A DNA stretch of 64,000 nucleotides from Flavobacterium sp. BFFFF2 (GCA_002256385.1 NKJD01000008.1:1-64000), one strand, 5' to 3'; counted from the first letter of the stretch, positions 25,693 to 34,762 are shown. A program made the numbers and translations. The notes: generated by a model from the letters alone, not told the origin.

Positions 25693-28600
25693 TTATCCGA
25701 CCAGATTAATGATTTTACCTGGCACAATGATGACCTTATTGGGCGTTCGGCCCTGCAGTTGCTGCTGGGTACGCTCGTCGGCCATCACCTGCGCTTCAAT
25801 TTCTTCCACGCTTAAGTCGAGGGGTAAATTGAGGGTAAAACGCATTTTGCCGTTAAATGAAACGGGGTATTCTTTGTTGCTTTCCACCAAATATTGGGCG
25901 TCATAAATCGGAAACGGCACGCGTTCAATCGATTCTTGGTGGCCCAAAGCCTGCCACAATTCCTCGGCTATATGCGGCGCATAAGGCGAAACCAGCACGG
26001 CCAATGGCTCCAAAATGGCCCGGTGGTGGCATTTGAGTTGGGTGAGTTCATTTACGCAAATCATAAACTGCGACACCGAGGTATTAAACGAAAACTGCTC
26101 GATGTCTTCGGTTACTTTTTTGATGGTTTTGTGCAAACTTTTAAACATGTCAGCAGTGGGCTTGTCGTCAATTACTTGGCAGCCTTCGTCGGTAAAATAC
26201 AATCGCCACAGTTTTTTCAAAAAGCCATAAACGCCACTGATGCCGCCTGTACTCCAAGGTTTTGATTGCTCCAAAGGACCTAAAAACATTTCGTACAAAC
26301 GCAAGGTGTCGGCACCGTATTCGTGGCAAATGTCGTCGGGACTAACAACATTTAACCAGCTTTTTGACATTTTCCCAACTTCAGTAGTAGCAAAAATGCG
26401 ATCATTTCCTGTTTTTATTGCAAATGAAAACATTGTATCCTGTCTCATTTTTTCTACATCAATTTCTAAAGTAACTGGGTCAATTGACCGATATGGAATT
26501 CTTTTAGGATTTAAATCATAATTTGGTTCCATAACCTCTACATTAAAAAATTCATCTGAAATTTCATAAATCTCATTATTATTGTACTGCTCTTTTAGGT
26601 ACTTTTTATATATGGGACGTATTTGACTGGATATTTCATTTCTATCAATTTGAGGAATTTCAGGAAAAATACTATCTAAGGTTCCATCATTTATTTTTTC
26701 AGTAACTCGCGTAAACACTAAAACATTTAAATCTGCATTAATATAGTTAGCTTTCTTTGAATCTAGATATTTGATGTCAATTGAAATTTTAACAGTACAG
26801 AAGAAAAATGGATAATATGCGCCAGTCCCCAATATCATCCCCTGATTAATCAACTTTTTAAAGGGCTCTTCGGTGGGGGCAAAACCACGGTCTTTCAAGA
26901 ATTTATTCCAAAAACGGGCATACAACAAATGGCCAGTGGCATGTTCGCTGCCGCCAATGTACAAGTCCACGTTTTGCCAGTACTCGAGGGCTTCTTCAGT
27001 ACAAAATTGGGTGGCATTGTGCGCATCCATATACCGCATCCAATACCACGAACTGCCTGCCCAACCGGGCATGGTGTTTAATTCCAACGGAAACACCGTT
27101 TGGTGGTCAATGAGTTCGTTGGCCACCACTTGGTGGGTTTGTGTATTCCAAGCCCACACGCTGGCGTTGCCCAAAGGCGGTTGGCCGTCGTCGGTCGGTA
27201 AATATTTTTCCACTTCTGGCAATACGACAGGTAAGTGTTGTGGTTCAATAATTTGTGGCAAGCCATCGACATAATACACCGGAAAAGGCTCACCCCAATA
27301 GCGTTGGCGCGAAAACACGGCATCGCGCAAACGGTAATTGACTTTGGCCTGACCAGCGCCTCCTTCTTCCAAGGCGGCTAACACTTTTTGCGTAGCTGTT
27401 TTGTAAGTCAATCCGTTTAAAAAATCGGACTGGATATAGGTGAAACTTTCGTCTTTTAGGGTGAAGGCTTCTGTAACCTCACCCCCCGGCCCCCTCTCCC
27501 AAGGAGAGGGGGAGTTTTCACTTTTCAAAGTAAAATCGGGTCTTTCGGATAATATAGATTTAATTTTTTCAAGTACTTGCCTTTTCTCTCTTAACACTTC
27601 TTCATTAGAAAATCGAGTAATTTCAAAACCAAGCTCTTGAAGCATTTCTGTTCGTGCTAAATCATATTCTTTTTGAAATTCATGAATTGATCCATCTAAT
27701 TCAATGACAAGCTGTCTGCTTAAACAAACAAAATCAACAATAAACGGACCAATATAATGTTGCCTCCTAATTTTGTATCCAAGTGCTGCGCTTCTGAGAG
27801 ATTGCCACATCAGATCTTCAGCTTCTGTCGCACTTTTTCTATTTTCTTTAGCAAATGCCACTAATCTTTTAGCAAGATCAGGTTTTGCAGAAAAGTATGG
27901 GAATTTATTGAAATACTCGATGTTGTTAACATCGGTTTCAGTTAAGCCCCTCTCCTTGGGAGAGGGGTTTGGGGTGAGGTCCCTATTAAAGATATTCTTA
28001 ATCGCCGGCATTCCATGTTGTCCCGCAAAATGTGACGCGAAAGCAAAATCGCGGTCATCGCCGCAAGGAACAGCCATGACAGCGCCCGTTCCATAACCAG
28101 CCAACACATAATCGCCGATCCAGATGGGGATGGCTTCGTTGGTAAACGGATGCATGGCATAAGCGCCTGTAAATACCCCCGAAATGGTCTTGACATCGGC
28201 CATGCGTTCGCGCTCTGAGCGTTTGGCGGTGGCATCAATATAGGCATCTACCGCGGCTTTTTGCTCGGGCGTTGTAATCTGACTAACCAAATCGTGTTCG
28301 GGCGCCAAGGTCATAAAGGTGACGCCAAACAAGGTGTCGGGGCGGGTGGTAAATACTTCTATGAAAGTCCCCTCCCCAGCCCTCCCCGAAGGGGAGGGAG
28401 TTGGGTTTGGTGTTGATTTTCCGTTATTTAAATGCTCCTTTATTTTATTGATAACAAAACTTATCTTCGTATTAACATCATCATTTGTAAATCGAAGTAC
28501 TTTAAATTGGTGCTTTTTCTCTAACTCTAGCGTTCTTTCAGCATCCAGATTTTGTTGTTCTGGGCTGTTGTGATACTCGCCATCAACTTCGATAATTAAT

Positions 28601-29730
28601 CGTCTTTCTAAACATACAAAATCAACAATGTATTGTCCGATCAAATGTTGTCTTCGAAAACGAACATCTAAGTTCTCTCTTCGTAAGGTATCCCAAAGTA
28701 TTGATTCTGATAATGTTGGAGCTTTACGATTTTCTTTAGCGAATTCCAATAATTTACTAGCAATAATAGGATCACCAGTTAAATATTTTGGACCAGATTT
28801 TAATTTCGCAACGTCACCCCCTCCTTCGGAGGGGGCTGGGGGGAGGATTTTAAACTTGACGCTAGCCCCCACCGATTTTCCGATCCAATTTCGTTGGCTT
28901 TCTTTGATCGATTCGCTCCAATCAATATCGTTTAATCCTTGTAATAACCGCTCGGCATAAGCTGAAATCCGCATCGACCATTGGGTCATTTTTTTGCGGA
29001 TAACCGCATGGCCACCTCGTTCAGAAACCCCGTTGACTATTTCATCATTGGCTAACACCGTACCTAAGCCCGGGCACCAATTGACTTCGGTTTCGGCCAA
29101 ATAAGTCAACCGATAATGCAACATCAGACGATGCTGTTCCTGGTCGGTAAAAGCCTGCCATTGGGCCGCCGTAAACGCAGGCGTGTCTTCATCGCAAACA
29201 GCCTGAACAGCTTGGTTTCCGTCTTTTTCAAATATTTCTTTTAATGCTGAGATTGGCTTAGCTTGCTGGCTTTCAAGGCAGTAATAACTATTAAATAATT
29301 CACTAAAAATCCATTGGGTATGCTTGTAATAATCGGGGTTGGAGGTACGCACTTCCCGATCCCAATCAAACGAAAACCCCATTCGGTCCAATTGCTCGCG
29401 GTAACGGGCAATGTTTTCGCGGGTGGTTTTTTCGGGGTGTTGCCCCGTTTGAATGGCGTATTGTTCGGCGGGTAAACCGAACGAATCATAGCCCATCGGA
29501 TGCAACACATTAAACCCTTTGTGGCGTTTGTAGCGCGACACAATATCCGAGGCAATATACCCCAGCGGATGCCCCACATGGAGTCCCGCACCCGACGGGT
29601 ACGGAAACATGTCTAAGACATAATACTTGGGCAATTGGCTATTGTTTTCGGCAGCAAAAGTGCGGTGTTCGCGCCAGTATTGTTGCCATTTGGATTCGAT
29701 GTGGTCGTGAAAATATTTCATGGTCGTCAT
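25693..29730 (-). CDS. leuS: Leucyl-tRNA synthetase with two in-frame DUF559 insertions
   Basis: Charges tRNA-Leu. HIGH-type motif HVGHPLGYIASDIVSRYK and KMSKSWLNVV are intact, as are the editing-domain motif EVFTTRPDTLFGVTFM and SRQRYWGEPFPVYY. Two extra segments of about 160 and 169 residues interrupt it: one just before the editing domain (28367-28848), one before the catalytic return (27476-27982). Each is a DUF559 endonuclease domain flanked by Pro/Gly-rich linkers. The total is about 1345 residues, against roughly 920-960 in relatives. The segment between GMILGTGAYY and KMSKS is also long and AT-rich. The ATG at 29730 (or 29721) is preferred because a promoter box covers 29761-29768. 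Confidence 0.93.
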   Translation of the reverse strand: MTTMKYFHDHIESKWQQYWREHRTFAAENNSQLPKYYVLDMFPYPSGAGLHVGHPLGYIASDIVSRYKRHKGFNVLHPMGYDSFGLPAEQYAIQTGQHPEKTTRENIARYREQLDRMGFSFDWDREVRTSNPDYYKHTQWIFSELFNSYYCLESQQAKPISALKEIFEKDGNQAVQAVCDEDTPAFTAAQWQAFTDQEQHRLMLHYRLTYLAETEVNWCPGLGTVLANDEIVNGVSERGGHAVIRKKMTQWSMRISAYAERLLQGLNDIDWSESIKESQRNWIGKSVGASVKFKILPPAPSEGGGDVAKLKSGPKYLTGDPIIASKLLEFAKENRKAPTLSESILWDTLRRENLDVRFRRQHLIGQYIVDFVCLERRLIIEVDGEYHNSPEQQNLDAERTLELEKKHQFKVLRFTNDDVNTKISFVINKIKEHLNNGKSTPNPTPSPSGRAGEGTFIEVFTTRPDTLFGVTFMTLAPEHDLVSQITTPEQKAAVDAYIDATAKRSERERMADVKTISGVFTGAYAMHPFTNEAIPIWIGDYVLAGYGTGAVMAVPCGDDRDFAFASHFAGQHGMPAIKNIFNRDLTPNPSPKERGLTETDVNNIEYFNKFPYFSAKPDLAKRLVAFAKENRKSATEAEDLMWQSLRSAALGYKIRRQHYIGPFIVDFVCLSRQLVIELDGSIHEFQKEYDLARTEMLQELGFEITRFSNEEVLREKRQVLEKIKSILSERPDFTLKSENSPSPWERGPGGEVTEAFTLKDESFTYIQSDFLNGLTYKTATQKVLAALEEGGAGQAKVNYRLRDAVFSRQRYWGEPFPVYYVDGLPQIIEPQHLPVVLPEVEKYLPTDDGQPPLGNASVWAWNTQTHQVVANELIDHQTVFPLELNTMPGWAGSSWYWMRYMDAHNATQFCTEEALEYWQNVDLYIGGSEHATGHLLYARFWNKFLKDRGFAPTEEPFKKLINQGMILGTGAYYPFFFCTVKISIDIKYLDSKKANYINADLNVLVFTRVTEKINDGTLDSIFPEIPQIDRNEISSQIRPIYKKYLKEQYNNNEIYEISDEFFNVEVMEPNYDLNPKRIPYRSIDPVTLEIDVEKMRQDTMFSFAIKTGNDRIFATTEVGKMSKSWLNVVSPDDICHEYGADTLRLYEMFLGPLEQSKPWSTGGISGVYGFLKKLWRLYFTDEGCQVIDDKPTADMFKSLHKTIKKVTEDIEQFSFNTSVSQFMICVNELTQLKCHHRAILEPLAVLVSPYAPHIAEELWQALGHQESIERVPFPIYDAQYLVESNKEYPVSFNGKMRFTLNLPLDLSVEEIEAQVMADERTQQQLQGRTPNKVIIVPGKIINLVG
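27476..27982 (-). mobile_element. Coding DUF559 insertion 2 in leuS
   Basis: About 507 bases, in frame and free of stops. Each end carries CCTCACCCC plus the palindrome CCCCTCTCCCAAGGAGAGGGG in opposite orientations, translated as LTPNPSPKERG at the start and SPSPWERGPGGE at the end. The middle encodes one DUF559 domain: FAKENRKSATEAEDLMWQSL, IRRQHYIGPFIVDFVCL, LVIELDGSIHEF. The Glu, Asp, Glu and Asp residues expected of this VSR/PD-(D/E)XK-like fold are present. Inferred to be a mobile or formerly mobile coding element. Confidence 0.8.
28367..28848 (-). mobile_element. Coding DUF559 insertion 1 in leuS
   Basis: About 480 bases, in frame. The ends carry CCCCAGCCC next to GC-rich palindromes (CCCCCTCCGAAGGAGGGGG at the start, CCCTCCCCGAAGGGGAGGG at the end) in inverted orientation, read as ILPPAPSEGGG and TPSPSGRAGEG. 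The middle encodes a second, divergent DUF559 domain: FAKENRKAPTLSESILWDTL, FRRQHLIGQYIVDFVCLE, LIIEVDGEYHNS. It is clearly related to insertion 2 but not a recent copy of it. Confidence 0.8.
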
Positions 29731-29760
29731 TTCAAAATAAAGGCCCCGTTTGGAGCGCCG

Positions 29761-29768
29761 CAAAGGTA
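29761..29768 (-). promoter_or_regulatory. -7 box of leuS
   Basis: Minus-strand TACCTTTG fits TAnnTTTG and lies about 30 bases before the preferred leuS ATG. It overlaps the alternative start at 29763, arguing against that start. Confidence 0.6.
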
Positions 29769-30212
29769 GGGTTCTTTTGGGATAAAATAGATAGGAGCAA
29801 TGGGTTGCCTCTAATTGAATTGATTTAAACTTTTTTGATTGCAGCCAATTGAACTACGTTTCAATCACTTCAATTGATTATATAGCCGAACTTCTTTGGT
29901 TTACTAAAAAAATCTTGCTGTAAGTAGGCAAGAATAGGGGAGTAGAAAGACTGCTCTTTTTGTGTAAATGGAATGAAGTATTTGCTATTTTTGTGTATGA
30001 CATTCATTCAAAAATACGCTTCCACATTCAGGCGATAGCAAGGCAATAATTGCTGTATTTTGCATTTGTTTTGGCGTGGCTGAATGACACAGCAAAGCAA
30101 GTTTTTCAATTTCCGTTCATTTGCCAACTTGCAGCTGTTTTTTTAGGCTTCCTGAAGTTGATGTTTTACCAGATCTGATTTGATGATTTGCAATTATTTA
30201 TAATAATTTACC
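29769..30212. other. Gene-free stretch upstream of leuS
   Basis: About 440 AT-rich bases with scattered short words (TTCAATTGA and its complement near 29830-29880) but no gene, terminator or repeat that I can defend. Confidence 0.5.
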
Positions 30213-30401
30213 ATGATCCACTTAAAAAAAAAAGGAGCATTTGTCCTTTTGGTAGTATTGTTATTTTGTATCGGATACACAATAAATAACCTCATTAAAA
30301 ACGATGCTACCACCGATAAAATAGGTCAATATTTATTGCTGTTCTCCTCTACGATATCATCATATATCATGTTTAGAATTGTGTACAAATCCAAAGTGTG
30401 A
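30213..30401 (+). CDS. Small two-helix membrane protein
   Basis: A 62-residue hypothetical with a basic start (MIHLKKKG), one helix at about 8-27, a polar stretch (NDATTDKIGQ) and a second helix at about 40-57. No family is recognised. Codon use is AT-rich like the surrounding spacer, and it stands alone between leuS and the next gene, so it may be either a genuine small membrane protein or chance. Confidence 0.4.
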   Translation: MIHLKKKGAFVLLVVLLFCIGYTINNLIKNDATTDKIGQYLLLFSSTISSYIMFRIVYKSKV

Positions 30402-30503
30402 TTTTACAAAAAGATGACATTTAAATGGTAGTCTTTGTTTATTTCATCCAATTTATAGATTATTTACTTTATAATTTATTGTAAAAGAAAGAATTAATGC
30501 CCA

Positions 30504-31385
30504 ATGAAAACTCCTGCCCTAATTAGCATTTTCCTGATTCAAATGGTGTTCGGGCAAAAACCACAAGTGGTAGATCGTGCCACCCACAAAGCGATTGAAT
30601 ATGCCACCTTAGTTTTTTATCAAAAAGGCAAAATAATTGGAGGGCAATATACTGACGCAGCTGGGTATTTTACCGCACCAAGTCAATTTGATCAGTTGGT
30701 GGTGTCATGTATGGGGTATGTAACCCAAACTTTAGTTGACAAAGACCGACTATTCATATCTTTAGAACCAAGCACATTTCAACTCGATGAAGTGATTGTT
30801 AAGCCAAATAGGACATTTGAGGCTGGAACAATTTACCAGAAAAAGTTCAAATGGGTCGGGTTGAACAATGGGCTTGAACTAGGGGTCTACATTAAAAATG
30901 AAAGTGGTAGACGGGGTAAAATTCAAAAAGTACAATTTAAAGTGGGCAAAGTAAGTGAAGACATTACCTACCGCATCCATTTTTATACCTACACCACCAA
31001 GCCATTAACCCCAGGAACGGAGTTGACCCATTCTAATGCATTAAGGATATTGAGCAAAGGGACCACAGGCCTAGTAGAAGCAGATGTGGAGGATGAAAAT
31101 GTTATTTTTCCTTTAGAAGGAGTTTATGCAACAGTTGAATGTATTAGCGGAACACCGATTTCAGATTATTCGGGCTATTTAGTTGGGAAAAAAGCCATGT
31201 TTTGCTTAGAGTCCCATCGTTCAAGTTTGTTCGATTTTCTTTCAATTAATAAATTAAATGGCGTGGGCTGGGTCAATGTCAATGAATGGTGGCCAATAAA
31301 CTATGAAATGACATTTAACAAAGAGCTGGATAGAAAACAGCAGTTTGTGCCCACGTTTGGTTTGCTGGTCAAGGAAGTTGATTGA
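30504..31385 (+). CDS. Secreted protein with carboxypeptidase-regulatory-like domain, copy 1
   Basis: A 293-residue protein: a signal peptide (MKTPALISIFLIQMVFGQ), a transthyretin-like/CarboxypepD-regulatory domain (about 20-90: VVDRATHKAIEYATLVFYQK, then DEVIVKP) and a C-terminal beta domain (about 110-290) found in many Bacteroidota surface proteins. It is probably exported to the periplasm or outer membrane. The following gene is a paralogue: both have a DEV-type (QLDEVIVKP, ELNEVVIYN) junction followed by a similar domain. Function unknown. Confidence 0.8.
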   Translation: MKTPALISIFLIQMVFGQKPQVVDRATHKAIEYATLVFYQKGKIIGGQYTDAAGYFTAPSQFDQLVVSCMGYVTQTLVDKDRLFISLEPSTFQLDEVIVKPNRTFEAGTIYQKKFKWVGLNNGLELGVYIKNESGRRGKIQKVQFKVGKVSEDITYRIHFYTYTTKPLTPGTELTHSNALRILSKGTTGLVEADVEDENVIFPLEGVYATVECISGTPISDYSGYLVGKKAMFCLESHRSSLFDFLSINKLNGVGWVNVNEWWPINYEMTFNKELDRKQQFVPTFGLLVKEVD

Positions 31386-31445
31386 TTGTAACTACTCAAA
31401 ATGGGCAATGCAATTGCATGCTACGTGGCGCGATTTTTTTTCAAC

Positions 31446-31453
31446 TACTTTTG
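31446..31453 (+). promoter_or_regulatory. -7 box before the second regulatory-like gene
   Basis: TACTTTTG fits TAnnTTTG and ends four bases before the ATG at 31458. It supports that start and suggests a leaderless message. Confidence 0.5.
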
Positions 31454-31457
31454 CCCC

Positions 31458-32381
31458 ATGAAACTATTCTTCCTCCTTTTCATTTCCTTTTCATTTGCGC
31501 AAAACCAGCCATTTATCCCGATGGATGAAGACACCCATGAGTTTATCGAGGAGGTAAATTACACGCTTTTTTTTAATAAGAAACCCATTAATTTGGGAAT
31601 AACAAGCAAAGACAGCGTAACCCGTTTGCCTACTCGGGTAGCCTTTGATTCCATCGCTTTTAGCAAAATGCAGTACCTACCAACGGGATTGTTGGCATCG
31701 CAATTAATGAATGTGGTAAAGCTTAAGAAAACCGTTTTTGAGCTGAATGAAGTAGTCATATACAATACTAAACAAAAGGAATTTGCCATTGGTGAAAAAG
31801 GTAGGTTTGTTAAACGACGGTCAGGAAACATACAAACAGATCCCAATTATGGATTACTTATCAGACAAGCTGAGTTGGCTAACAAAACTATCACCCGACT
31901 GGAATTTTTTGTTGAAAAAGTAAAATATAAAACGACCTACAAGGTCAAATTTTATGCAGCCCGCGAAAAAGGCAATCCGAACCAATCGCAAACAGTAGCA
32001 TTGGATGCGGTATTGTTTGAAGGCCCAACAGATACGCTGGAGGTAGGTACCAAAGGCAAAGTAGCGCTGAATCTTGATGAATATGCAATAGCAACCAATA
32101 ACAAAGATGTTTTTGTATGCCTTGAGCTACAGTCATATTATGACGAAAACAACCAGGTAATTCAGCCCGAGTTTAAAGATACCACCAAGCTCAAATTTCA
32201 ATTGTCCAATAGGATGAATTATTATGCAAGGGGAATGAATCCAACGAGCAAAAAATTAACACCCGAAGCCATCAATATAAATTTAATGATCAACCGGGAT
32301 TTTGCTTTCATGTTTTTCAAGAAACCACACAAAAGTGAATTGGTGGCGCCAGCTATTGTGCTTTATGCAAAAAAATCTTAG
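31458..32381 (+). CDS. Secreted protein related to the preceding gene, copy 2
   Basis: I start it at the ATG at 31458 (MKLFFLLFISFSFAQ, signal peptide), 307 residues. The frame from 31401 adds 19 residues that overlap a promoter-like box. After a degenerate N-terminal domain comes FELNEVVIYNTKQKEFAIGE and a beta domain with ITRLEFFVEKVKYKTTYKVK, matching IQKVQFKVGKVSEDITYRIH in the neighbour. The pair looks like an old tandem duplication. No catalytic motif is seen. Confidence 0.78.
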   Translation: MKLFFLLFISFSFAQNQPFIPMDEDTHEFIEEVNYTLFFNKKPINLGITSKDSVTRLPTRVAFDSIAFSKMQYLPTGLLASQLMNVVKLKKTVFELNEVVIYNTKQKEFAIGEKGRFVKRRSGNIQTDPNYGLLIRQAELANKTITRLEFFVEKVKYKTTYKVKFYAAREKGNPNQSQTVALDAVLFEGPTDTLEVGTKGKVALNLDEYAIATNNKDVFVCLELQSYYDENNQVIQPEFKDTTKLKFQLSNRMNYYARGMNPTSKKLTPEAININLMINRDFAFMFFKKPHKSELVAPAIVLYAKKS

Positions 32382-32534
32382 TACCTAGAAACAACTTCAA
32401 AAATTTTCTTTCCAAACAATTTCAGGATATTCGTCAGTAACGAACAATTATTCATTAAAAGTAAGAATTATTGTAGCAAAGGCTTCGTTTAATTTTTAGA
32501 TAAATAATTTGCTCGCTATGGTGTTTTTGTTGAT

Positions 32535-33662
32535 TCAAAACGGCAGCAAAGACCTTCTGTAAGTACAGCGACGGCGTTTAATGTTCGGGTTAAAGTGTCT
32601 CCATACATTTTCAATGGCGATGTTTTCTTCCAGTTCTGGCGTACGTACAAATCGTTTAACCCCTAGTTTGAGCATTGTTTTGTAATATTCATCAAAAATA
32701 ACGGCTGTAATGCCCTTGTTTTGATAAGCTGGTGCAATGCCAATTAAGTATAAAAGAACTTCGTCAATCGATTTTTTGGCTTTCCAGAAATGAATCCAAC
32801 CAAATGGCCATAGTTTTCCGCCCGACCGTTGTAGCGCCTCGGTAAATGAAGGCATCACAATGCCGAATGCTATCATTTTATCCTGTTCATCAAACACAAA
32901 TTTAATAAGTTCAGGATTGATTAATGGAATGTATTTTTCTTTAAAATAGTTTTTCAATGCGGCTGTAACTGGCACAAATGAAGGCAACACCGCATAACTT
33001 TCATTGAATAAATCAAACATTTCATCCACATAAGGCAAAATCTCTGAAGTTGACTTAAATGACAGTGCTTTTACTTTAAACCGTTGTCGAATCAATGCTT
33101 GTCCGCGCTGAAAAGTTTCCTGTTTTATGTCAGACAATTCAAAGGAACTTTCGCGGTATCTTTTTTCTACTTCAAACCCCAAAGCTTCTAAATGTGTCAC
33201 ATAATAAGGCTTGTTATACCAAGTAATCATCGACCCCTCAAAATCGTATCCTTCAGTGATCACCCCCACTTTGTCGAGGTTCGAAAAGCCCATGGGGCCT
33301 TCCATGTAGGTTAAGCCTTTTTCGGCGCCCCAAGCCCTCACCTTTTCTATTAAAGCGCGGGTCACTGCCACATCGTCAATGACATCCCACCAGCCAAAAC
33401 GGATTTTTGGAATCCCTTGGTTTTTAACCTCTGGCCAGTTGATCATTGCGGCAACGCGGCCTACGGGTTTTCCATTTTGGAAAGCCATAAAAAAGCGTGC
33501 TTCAGCCTCTAAAAAAACAGGGTTTTTGGCTGGGTCAAAATGTTGTAATTCATCGGATATTAACGTGGGCACCCAAAAAGGGTCGTTTTTATAAAGCTGA
33601 AATGGAAAACAAACAAATTGTTTGAGTTCTTTTTGGCCAAAAAGTTCTTTAACGGTAATCAT
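32535..33662 (-). CDS. GNAT-like N-acetyltransferase-fold protein
   Basis: A 375-residue cytosolic protein of a family common in Bacteroidota and often left as hypothetical. Features: PFQLYKNDPFWVPTLISDEL near residue 20, ARFFMAFQNGKPVGRVAAMI near 55, MEGPMGFSNLDKVGVITEGY near 118, and a second GNAT-like half with LLYLIGIAPAYQNKGITAVI near 310. The acyl donor and acceptor are unknown. It starts 17 bases after the stop of the outer-membrane transporter-like gene, so the two are probably one operon. Confidence 0.75.
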   Translation of the reverse strand: MITVKELFGQKELKQFVCFPFQLYKNDPFWVPTLISDELQHFDPAKNPVFLEAEARFFMAFQNGKPVGRVAAMINWPEVKNQGIPKIRFGWWDVIDDVAVTRALIEKVRAWGAEKGLTYMEGPMGFSNLDKVGVITEGYDFEGSMITWYNKPYYVTHLEALGFEVEKRYRESSFELSDIKQETFQRGQALIRQRFKVKALSFKSTSEILPYVDEMFDLFNESYAVLPSFVPVTAALKNYFKEKYIPLINPELIKFVFDEQDKMIAFGIVMPSFTEALQRSGGKLWPFGWIHFWKAKKSIDEVLLYLIGIAPAYQNKGITAVIFDEYYKTMLKLGVKRFVRTPELEENIAIENVWRHFNPNIKRRRCTYRRSLLPF

Positions 33663-33679
33663 TGTTAATCAGTTGGTTT

Positions 33680-34741
33680 TTAAGGTGATGTTGGCTTGTC
33701 AGCTTTGGATTCTTTTTTGTCCTTGCTTTTTTTGTCCTTGCCCTTTTTGTCTTTATCTTTCTTTTTACTTTTCCCTTTTTTGTCTTCTATTTTGTCTTTT
33801 TTAGGCTTGTCAACGCGCGTCCAATGAATGCCCAAATTGCCGTCAAAACGCCACGACAATCCAACGCCTCCATACATGAGCTCAGGGGTCGATTTAAGAC
33901 TGCGGTTAAAGTTTGCATCTATTTGTAAGTCGTCGTGAACCAAATAAGCAGCCCCAACACGCAAAATGTTGTCATTGTAAAAATCCCCTATATATGATTG
34001 CCATTCAATCATGCCCGACCAATTGTCATTGAATCCGCGGGTCAGCGTCATGATGCCGCCAAAACTCGGGAAGTTGGTAGCTATTTTATCGGCAAAAACA
34101 TTGGTAATCAGTACATAACTGGATCCAAGATGGTGCTGCATGACGGCCACCAACTTCGGACTAAAGCTTTTGTCTTTTGGAAAAGTATAAGGATTGTTTC
34201 CAAATGAGAGGTTAAAGCCAGCATAAATGCTTACTGCCGGAATGATTTCTTTCCAGCTTCGTTTGTGGTTCTTGGTCCAACTGAGTAAATTAGGTTTCTT
34301 CTTTGAGAATTTTTTAAACGGGTCGTACACCAAATATTTGGCACCAAAAGTAGATTGTTTCAGGCCGCTACGTTCATTAAAGGTCAGAGGTGTAACTTCA
34401 TGGTCTTTTTGGTATTGCAGGTCAATGTCAAACTCGAGTTCTTCAAAAAATTGGCCAAACCTGATGTTGATGTCGTACAATCGGCCTGTGCTGCTGTAAT
34501 CTGTCGGTTTGTCGCGCAATGACCAAATGTTATAACCTGCCTCTAATTGATAGACCGCTTTGCCCACCGAAAACGCCGACACCGATTTGCCCGGTCGGTT
34601 CGAGTTAATTTGATCGGTGTATTGGGCGTGCAGGTTGCTTCCTACAAACAGCGTTAAAACGAGGGTTGAAAGTAAATTTTTCACAGCGAATGCCAATTTA
34701 ATAGACTTCAAAAGTAATGGATTATTTATGATTTTCATCAC
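33680..34741 (-). CDS. Outer-membrane transporter-like beta-barrel protein with Lys-rich tail
   Basis: A 353-residue protein with a signal (about residues 15-40, ending SNLHAQ), the start TDQINSNRPGKSVSAFSVGK typical of the MetA-pathway-like porin family of Bacteroidota, about a dozen amphipathic strands, and the end GVGLSWRFDGNLGIHWTRVD. The last 45 residues are almost only Lys, Asp and Ser (KKGKSKKKDKDKKGKDKK), an unusual polar tail after a barrel. It lies upstream of the GNAT-like gene and diverges from the DUF4834 gene. Confidence 0.78.
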   Translation of the reverse strand: MMKIINNPLLLKSIKLAFAVKNLLSTLVLTLFVGSNLHAQYTDQINSNRPGKSVSAFSVGKAVYQLEAGYNIWSLRDKPTDYSSTGRLYDINIRFGQFFEELEFDIDLQYQKDHEVTPLTFNERSGLKQSTFGAKYLVYDPFKKFSKKKPNLLSWTKNHKRSWKEIIPAVSIYAGFNLSFGNNPYTFPKDKSFSPKLVAVMQHHLGSSYVLITNVFADKIATNFPSFGGIMTLTRGFNDNWSGMIEWQSYIGDFYNDNILRVGAAYLVHDDLQIDANFNRSLKSTPELMYGGVGLSWRFDGNLGIHWTRVDKPKKDKIEDKKGKSKKKDKDKKGKDKKSKDKKESKADKPTSP

Positions 34742-34762
34742 ATTCAGCGATTGTGAAAACCA

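Noticed and set aside
27476..28848. Inteins in leuS
   Set aside because: The insertions lack the Cys/Ser start, the HN end and Hint-domain blocks; they are DUF559 domains with low-complexity linkers.
29769..30212. A tRNA or small RNA gene upstream of leuS
   Set aside because: No cloverleaf, no GTTCRA-type loop and no stable hairpin could be found by eye.
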